The notes beneath the pieces are model-generated. The model worked only from the letters and a program-made list of their open reading frames with translations, searched no databases and was not told where the DNA came from. This document shows positions 59,282-64,000 of a stretch of DNA of 64,000 bases, in pieces. Origin of the DNA: Alphaproteobacteria bacterium (GTDB lineage: Bacteria > Pseudomonadota > Alphaproteobacteria > SMXP01); contig JANQPV010000044.1 in NCBI GenBank assembly GCA_028285305.1, positions 186,001 to 250,000 of the forward strand, given 5' to 3'. The position numbers and the translations under genes were made by a program. Position 1 is the first letter of the stretch, and every line of letters begins with the position of its first letter.

Positions 59282-61156
59282 ATGGATCGTATCATGTCGG
59301 ACACGTCAGCTGATGCGTTAGAGGGCCGCTTCGTCGACCCCGCAAAGCCCAGCGAAAACACAATCAATTCCCAACATTCGGATGAGAGCAAGGGGACATC
59401 TGCGTCTTTTCTTGAAGTCTTGGGCTTTGTGCTTTCCTATTGGCGGCGGCGCCCAAGACAAGTCAGTCTCGTCTTTTTGTTGATGGCGCTTGCGACTATC
59501 GCGGACGCCTTGCTTCCTGCGGCGGCCGGTAAAATCGTTGATGTTTTGGCGTTGGGGCCGGATGCGCCTGGCGCCGCGGACAACGCGCAGTCGGCCGTTT
59601 ACGTCTTTGTTTTTCTCGCGATCGGGTTCTACGCCCTTCGTTTGCTCTCGATCGCTGTATGGAATCCATTCGCCGCCCACAACATGGAAGAGCTGGTGTC
59701 CGAGGCGTTTGCCAAAGCGCAGTCTTTTTCGTCCGATTGGCATGCGAACAATTTTGCCGGAGCGACTGTCCGCAAGATTTCCCGTGGCATGTGGGCCTAT
59801 GACATGATGAGCGATATTTTGCTCATCGGTATATTCCCACCTGCGATGATCATCCTTGCGGTGACATTTCAGATGGCACTGCGCTGGCCCCTTGTCGGAG
59901 GATTTATATTCGTTGCGGCGATTATCTTCACCGTGTCCAGTGCGGTGTTGGCCTTGCGCTATGTTGCCCCAGCAAATCGTGTGTCGAACGACGCCGATTC
60001 GGAAATTGGCGCTGCGCTAGCGGACGCCATTTCCTGTAACGCAATCGTTAAATCGTTTGGTGCAGAAGACCGGGAGGAAAGCCGGTTTCGAACCGTTGCT
60101 CGGTCCTGGCGCAAATCCGCTGTTGTGGCTTGGGGGCGGTTCGTCACAATGTGGGCTGTTCAATTTGCACTTTTGTTCCTCATGCAGACGGGGATGGTCG
60201 TGCTCTCGGTTTGGCAGTGGTCCAACGGTGCCGCTTCCGCCGGGGATGTGGCGTTCGTTTTGACCAGTTTCTTTGTCATGAGCGGATATCTGCGGATTCT
60301 CGGGGATAGCTTGCAACAGTTGCAACGCTCGGTGAATGAAATGGATGACGTTGTCGGCTTCGCCCAGGTCGCTCCGGAAGTGCGCGACCTGGAGAGCGCG
60401 GTTTCGTTCGCTCCGAAACGAGGTGAAATCGTCTTTGACGACGTGACTTTTCGATACCGCAATCAATCCGAGGCGACGTATGAAGACTTTTCGCTGCTGA
60501 TTAAGGCAGGTGAGCGGGTGGCGCTCGTTGGTCCGTCAGGCAGTGGCAAAAGCACGTTTGTCCGCTTGGTGCAGCGGCTCTATGACGTTTCATCCGGTGC
60601 TATCCGTATTGATGGACAGGACGTACGCAACGTGGTCCAGACCAGCTTGCGCCGCGCAATTTCGGTGGTGCCCCAGGACCCCGCTCTCTTCCATAGGACG
60701 CTTGCGGAGAATATCGCCTATGGTCGACCGAATGCTTCGAGGGCTGAGATCGAGATCGCGGCTGAGCGGGCGCGGGCGAGCGAATTTATTGCGGCCTTGC
60801 CCGAGGGTCTCGACACGCTTGTTGGCGAGCGCGGGGTGAAACTGTCAGGCGGGGAGCGTCAACGGGTGGCGCTCGCGCGTGCCTTTCTCATGGATGCGCC
60901 CATTCTCGTGCTCGATGAAGCGACGTCCAGTTTGGACTCCGAAACCGAAGCTCAAATCCAAGCAGCGATGGACGAGCTCACCGAGGGGCGCACGTCGATC
61001 ATCATCGCTCACCGGCTTTCAACGATCCGAAATGCCGACCGGATCTTGGTGTTTGACCGTGGTCGGATCGTCGAGGACGGGCGTCACGAAGATCTTCTCG
61101 CGCGGGAAGATGGGCACTATCGGCGGCTCCATACAATTCAGATGGGCGGGTCCTAA
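59282..61156 (+). CDS. ABC exporter (fused permease-ATPase, MsbA-like)
   Basis: Half-transporter of 624 aa acting as a homodimer in the inner membrane. A polar N-terminal extension (about 45 residues) precedes six TM helices (about 60-350). The nucleotide-binding domain has Walker A GPSGSGKS (about residues 417-424), the signature LSGGERQ near 521 and Walker B ILVLDEATSSLD. It could export lipid, peptide or drug; the substrate is not predictable. ATG 59282, with an alternative at 59294. About 280 bp of uncharacterised DNA lies upstream. Confidence 0.93.
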   Translation: MDRIMSDTSADALEGRFVDPAKPSENTINSQHSDESKGTSASFLEVLGFVLSYWRRRPRQVSLVFLLMALATIADALLPAAAGKIVDVLALGPDAPGAADNAQSAVYVFVFLAIGFYALRLLSIAVWNPFAAHNMEELVSEAFAKAQSFSSDWHANNFAGATVRKISRGMWAYDMMSDILLIGIFPPAMIILAVTFQMALRWPLVGGFIFVAAIIFTVSSAVLALRYVAPANRVSNDADSEIGAALADAISCNAIVKSFGAEDREESRFRTVARSWRKSAVVAWGRFVTMWAVQFALLFLMQTGMVVLSVWQWSNGAASAGDVAFVLTSFFVMSGYLRILGDSLQQLQRSVNEMDDVVGFAQVAPEVRDLESAVSFAPKRGEIVFDDVTFRYRNQSEATYEDFSLLIKAGERVALVGPSGSGKSTFVRLVQRLYDVSSGAIRIDGQDVRNVVQTSLRRAISVVPQDPALFHRTLAENIAYGRPNASRAEIEIAAERARASEFIAALPEGLDTLVGERGVKLSGGERQRVALARAFLMDAPILVLDEATSSLDSETEAQIQAAMDELTEGRTSIIIAHRLSTIRNADRILVFDRGRIVEDGRHEDLLAREDGHYRRLHTIQMGGS

Positions 61157-61167
61157 GATAGTCAGTC

Positions 61168-61259
61168 GTCATTGCGAAGCCGCGTGCGCGGCTGACGCAA
61201 TCCAGGGCGACAGGTGCGAAACATTTGACTCTGGATCGTGTCGCTGCGCTCGCGATGAC
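61168..61259. repeat. Intergenic repeat with GTCATTGCGA/TCGCGATGAC ends
   Basis: 92-bp element between the convergent ABC exporter and CoA-transferase. Left end GTCATTGCGA (61168-61177) and right end TCGCGATGAC (61250-61259) are inverted repeats with 9 of 10 matches; inside are GACGCAATCCAG and CTCTGGATCGTG as a second pair. Same family as the element at 25887-25988 by its GCGA...CAATCCAG wording. Confidence 0.75.
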
Positions 61260-61266
61260 GCGTTCT

Positions 61267-62454
61267 CTATGCCACCACACCGCTTTCGCGCAACGCTGCG
61301 ATGTCGGCTGGCGAGTGTCCGCACTCCGTCAAGATCTCATCGGTTTGTTCGCCAAGCATCGGCGCGTGACGCCGGTTTTCAGCCGGTGTCTCGCTGAAAA
61401 TGGGCGCGTGCCGAGGCTCTTGAATGCGGCCTGCGACCGGGTGGTCATACTGAATGATTGAACCGTTATGTTTGACTTGCGGGTCGTTTGGCACCTCGTC
61501 CCGAGAGTTGAAAACGCCTGCTGGCGCCCCCTCGGTCGCGAGGGCATCGACTAAATCCCGCACGGGTCGCTTCTGATACTCTGCTTCCAGAATTTCCTTC
61601 AGCGCCATGGCATTTTGGAACCGGTCGACGGCTGTAGCAAAACGCGGATCGTCGATAATGTCCGCCCGACCAATGCCGCGCGCGACAGCCCTGAACTCAT
61701 CATCCGTAACGGCGCCAACCATCATAAAGCCGTCGCGGCCTTTTTGCATTTGATAGAAGTCCCCGAAATTGGGGCCGGGAGGCTCATCATTGTCCAACAA
61801 CAGATTGTTCCACATGCCGTCCGGCCAGATAAACTCGAGGGCCGCGTCGAGCATGCAAAGATCGATGTGCTGTCCGGGGGCGTTGTTTTTCGCTTTCGCA
61901 AAGAGCGCTGCCGTGATGGCTTGGCTCGCTTGAGCGGCGGTAAGCTTGTCGCAGACAAGGTTCCGAACCACCTGCGGCTCGCCAGTTGCCGGGTCCGCCT
62001 GAGTGGCTGCAAAGCCAGCATGAAGCTGAATCACATTGTCATAAACGCGCCTGTCTGCGTACGGACCGTCCTGGCCGAAGCCGGATATGGAGATGTAGAT
62101 AAGGTCGGGATTGACTTGTTTCAGATCTTCGTAGCTCAGGCCCAATCGCTGGATAGCGCCGGGCCGAAAGTTCTGTATGAAGACGTCGGTATCCTTCACC
62201 AGTTCTTTAACAAGGTCGCGGCCTTTTTCGGATTTGACATCGACCGCGATGGATCTTTTGTTGCGGTTGACGGCGGCATAAAAGGAACAGACCTCTTTGT
62301 ACTTGGGGCCCAAGTGCCGCATGGTGTCGCCGACAATAGGTGGTTCCACTTTGATCACTTCTGCGCCCTGATCCGCGAGGTACTTCGTCGCCATGGGCGC
62401 GGTGATCATGGTTGCGAGTTCAACAATCTTTACGCCAGCAAGCGGTCCGGGCAT
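61267..62454 (-). CDS. Family III CoA-transferase (CaiB/BaiF)
   Basis: 395-residue CoA-transferase that moves CoA between acids through an Asp-anhydride mechanism. GVKIVELATMITAPMATKYLADQGAEVIKVEPP is at the N-terminus; NRNKRSIAVDVKSEKGRDL and IQNFRPGAIQRLGLSYEDL follow, and DLCMLDAALEFIWPDG contains the catalytic Asp (near residue 203). ATG 62454 follows GGAGGATTTC. It is likely a partner in acyl-CoA metabolism with the dehydrogenase and ligase nearby. Confidence 0.93.
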   Translation of the reverse strand: MPGPLAGVKIVELATMITAPMATKYLADQGAEVIKVEPPIVGDTMRHLGPKYKEVCSFYAAVNRNKRSIAVDVKSEKGRDLVKELVKDTDVFIQNFRPGAIQRLGLSYEDLKQVNPDLIYISISGFGQDGPYADRRVYDNVIQLHAGFAATQADPATGEPQVVRNLVCDKLTAAQASQAITAALFAKAKNNAPGQHIDLCMLDAALEFIWPDGMWNNLLLDNDEPPGPNFGDFYQMQKGRDGFMMVGAVTDDEFRAVARGIGRADIIDDPRFATAVDRFQNAMALKEILEAEYQKRPVRDLVDALATEGAPAGVFNSRDEVPNDPQVKHNGSIIQYDHPVAGRIQEPRHAPIFSETPAENRRHAPMLGEQTDEILTECGHSPADIAALRESGVVA

Positions 62455-62605
62455 GAAATCCTCCAGTAAAAAAATTCACATCTGACCGTTTTGTAGGGGA
62501 TTGCAGCCGGAGTTAAAAGTGTTTGTGCGGCGAATTGAACGGAACCGCGGTTTCATTAGCTGTGGTACACCTCACTGCAGAGCACTTGGCCAAAATCTTC
62601 ATGCT

Positions 62606-63178
62606 ATGGAAACGTCGGCAGATCGAAACACCCTCCTTATCCAACGCATCTTGCGTGTGAATCACGCGGGAGAGCATGGTGCAGTGTCGATTTATTCGGC
62701 GCAGATCGCGCGAGCGCAAAAAGCGAATCCCGAATTGATTCCGTGGCTCACAGAGACCCTGGAGCACGAGAAGACGCATCGGGCGATGTTCCTGGAGGCC
62801 ATGCCCTCAAGGGCGGCGAAACCTTGCCGAGCGCTGCAGGTCTGGTCCATTGGTGGAATGATACTTGGTTCTGTGACTGCTTTGTTCGGCCGTGCCGGAG
62901 TTATGATTTGCACCGCCGCGGTTGAACGAACCGTTCACAAACATCTAGTGGAGCAAATCGGTTTCTTGGTCCGCCACGATCCGGAACTGGCGGACATCAT
63001 TCGATCCATCCAAGTGGAAGAGGATCAGCATCTGCAATATGCGGCGCAGCGGCTTGACCCTAACAGCGGTCTTGCCAAACTGGTTGGTCCTATCGTGGCG
63101 GTCGCGACTGAGCTGTTGATTTTGATTTCTACCCGAGGCGACTCGCGAAAGTTGAAGATGGATCTCGAGCAGGTTTGA
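62606..63178 (+). CDS. coq7: Demethoxyubiquinone hydroxylase Coq7
   Basis: Di-iron monooxygenase (190 aa) that hydroxylates demethoxyubiquinone in ubiquinone synthesis. RVNHAGEHGAVSIY, the TLEHEKTHRAMF ExxH block and the VEEDQHLQYA block provide metal ligands; ILGSVTALFGRAGVMICTAAVER is the conserved helix between repeats. ATG 62606 is preferred; a longer frame from 62501 has no conserved residues. It belongs to aerobic ubiquinone production, consistent with the isoprenoid genes in the window. Convergent with the PPOX gene. Confidence 0.95.
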   Translation: METSADRNTLLIQRILRVNHAGEHGAVSIYSAQIARAQKANPELIPWLTETLEHEKTHRAMFLEAMPSRAAKPCRALQVWSIGGMILGSVTALFGRAGVMICTAAVERTVHKHLVEQIGFLVRHDPELADIIRSIQVEEDQHLQYAAQRLDPNSGLAKLVGPIVAVATELLILISTRGDSRKLKMDLEQV

Positions 63179-63184
63179 GGCCGA

Positions 63185-63625
63185 TCAGCCGAGACTTCCC
63201 ATCTTCGCATAATCCGTCGTCAACCAGCGCTCCGGCTTCATTCGTACAAGGATTTGCCCTTTGAGCTCCGGGTCTTGCTCGATATATGCATCCCCCATTT
63301 CGTCGCCCAGATATCTCCGGGAAAGGGGGCGGGCGTGTTTCTCGAGATCGGGTTGTTCAATAGCGGAGACAGGCCCTTCAACAGATACATATTTGTAGGG
63401 TGGAGTTTCTGTCTGAACGCACAGGCAGAAGCGCTTTGCCTCCATCAGCAGTTTTCCCTTTCTGGAGTTCTCGCCGGTCAGGATCCAAGGCTCACCGCCT
63501 TCATCGTACCAGTACCATATAGGAGCGGTCAGAGTGCCGTTGTTTCCCTCCGCTACGCTGAAGACGGCGACATGTAGATCTGCGAGGAATGCTTCGCGCT
63601 CTTCTTTGGACATAATGAGTGACAT
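63185..63625 (-). CDS. Pyridoxamine 5'-phosphate oxidase family protein
   Basis: 146-residue split-barrel protein. The segment FLADLHVAVFSVAEGNNGTLTAPIWYWYDEGGEPWILTG is the usual N-terminal strands of PPOX-type proteins, many of which bind FMN or F420. KRFCLCVQTETPPYKYVSVEGPV and LGDEMGDAYIEQ follow. ATG 63625. It follows the enoyl-CoA hydratase at the window edge on the same strand, 9 bp apart, so may share its operon. Substrate unknown. Confidence 0.85.
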   Translation of the reverse strand: MSLIMSKEEREAFLADLHVAVFSVAEGNNGTLTAPIWYWYDEGGEPWILTGENSRKGKLLMEAKRFCLCVQTETPPYKYVSVEGPVSAIEQPDLEKHARPLSRRYLGDEMGDAYIEQDPELKGQILVRMKPERWLTTDYAKMGSLG

Positions 63626-63634
63626 TTGCTTCTC

Positions 63635-64000
63635 CTAGTCTTTGTCGTGACCAACACGGTAGTCCCCAAACTCCTTGTCGCGCACGTTGAGTGCGTGGGT
63701 GACGCCTTGTTTGAAGGACTCCATATAGGACTTGAACGACTTGGTTGTGAAACCCAGGGCCTGGATCTCCGTGCCGCTTCTCATGGCGGCGCGCGCGCCC
63801 ATAACTTCCATTGCGCGGTGGACGGACCGTTTATTGAGTTGCTGAAGATCGGTTGGGATCTTTGCAATGCGTTCGGCCTTGTCCAGAACATAGTCTTCAA
63901 GTTCGCCGGGTGGAAGCGCGCGGTTGGCGAAGCCCCATTCGGCGGCCTCTTTTCCGGAGATGGAATCGCCGGTCAGCATCAATTCCATGGCCCGGCGCAT
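63635..64000 (-). CDS. Enoyl-CoA hydratase/isomerase, C-terminal part (cut by window edge)
   Basis: Only the last 121 residues are inside the window; the gene continues beyond 64000. The visible part has RRAMELMLTGDSISGKEAAEWGFANRALPPGELEDYVLDKAERIAKIP, a standard C-terminal half of crotonase-fold hydratases, and ends in DKEFGDYRVGHDKD. Catalytic loops are outside the window. Probably acts in acyl-CoA degradation; co-directional with the PPOX gene. Confidence 0.85.
   Translation of the reverse strand: MRRAMELMLTGDSISGKEAAEWGFANRALPPGELEDYVLDKAERIAKIPTDLQQLNKRSVHRAMEVMGARAAMRSGTEIQALGFTTKSFKSYMESFKQGVTHALNVRDKEFGDYRVGHDKD

Noticed and set aside
1-64000. CRISPR array, phage or integrase-type mobile island
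   Set aside because: No regularly spaced identical repeats, no integrase, transposase or phage structural genes; the repeated elements are dispersed intergenic palindromes only.

Overview
The window reads as a chromosomal segment of an alphaproteobacterium, or a close relative, with moderate to high GC. The evidence is an hpn hopanoid locus, a HemJ-type protoporphyrinogen oxidase, Coq7, glcDEF, many short-chain dehydrogenases (SDRs) and acyl-CoA enzymes, and intergenic repeats with GTCAT...ATGAC or TAGAGC...GCTCTA ends of the kind common in Alphaproteobacteria. One feature argues against a textbook alphaproteobacterium. Heme synthesis here starts with glutamyl-tRNA reductase and GSA aminomutase (C5 route), whereas that class normally uses 5-aminolevulinate synthase (C4 route). 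No rRNA, tRNA, CRISPR array, insertion sequence or prophage was recognised.

Layout. 0-9.6 kb: an orphan lipoprotein, three SDRs, a serine hydrolase, glycolate oxidase glcD-glcE-glcF and a secreted CAP-domain protein. 9.7-21.3 kb: heme locus. hemA-hemL-histidine kinase-response regulator-hemC-hemE-GNAT form one tight plus-strand unit with repeated start/stop overlaps. An SDR, hemF and hemJ follow on the minus strand, then hemH (plus) and class II fructose-bisphosphate aldolase (minus). hemB and hemD are not in the window. 21.4-31.2 kb: accessory catabolism, with acyl-CoA ligase, methylmalonyl-CoA epimerase-like protein, an ATC-hydrolase-family protein, SDRs, a compact Rieske protein, a VOC protein, a tandem TonB_C protein and an enoyl-CoA hydratase. 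Most intergenic repeats lie here.

31.2-50 kb: isoprenoid to hopanoid locus. ispG-ispA-dxs supply C5/C15 precursors. ispH-hpnH run the other way. hpnC-hpnD-hpnE-hpnG make squalene and process the adenosylhopane side chain. hpnB and hpnA follow, then a paraoxonase-like lipoprotein and a sulfotransferase in the same operon as hpnA and hpnM, and hpnN as the RND exporter. Squalene-hopene cyclase (shc/hpnF) is missing from its usual place between hpnE and hpnG. 50-64 kb: accessory enzymes (cupin, MTHFSD-like ligase, flavin reductase, Cys-rich protein, Tat amidase), a fatty-acid activation and oxidation group (two acyl-CoA enzymes, SDR, class III CoA-transferase), an ABC exporter, coq7 and a truncated enoyl-CoA hydratase at the edge.

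The three most unusual items are: (1) a 262-residue Rieske protein in which the mononuclear-iron catalytic domain precedes the Rieske domain, the reverse of normal Rieske oxygenases; (2) a hopanoid operon carrying a sulfotransferase and a lipid-anchored paraoxonase homologue with all expected calcium ligands; (3) a C5 heme operon with an embedded two-component system and a GluTR whose nucleotide-binding loop is atypical. All functions are read from sequence motifs and remembered family knowledge; no database search was run.
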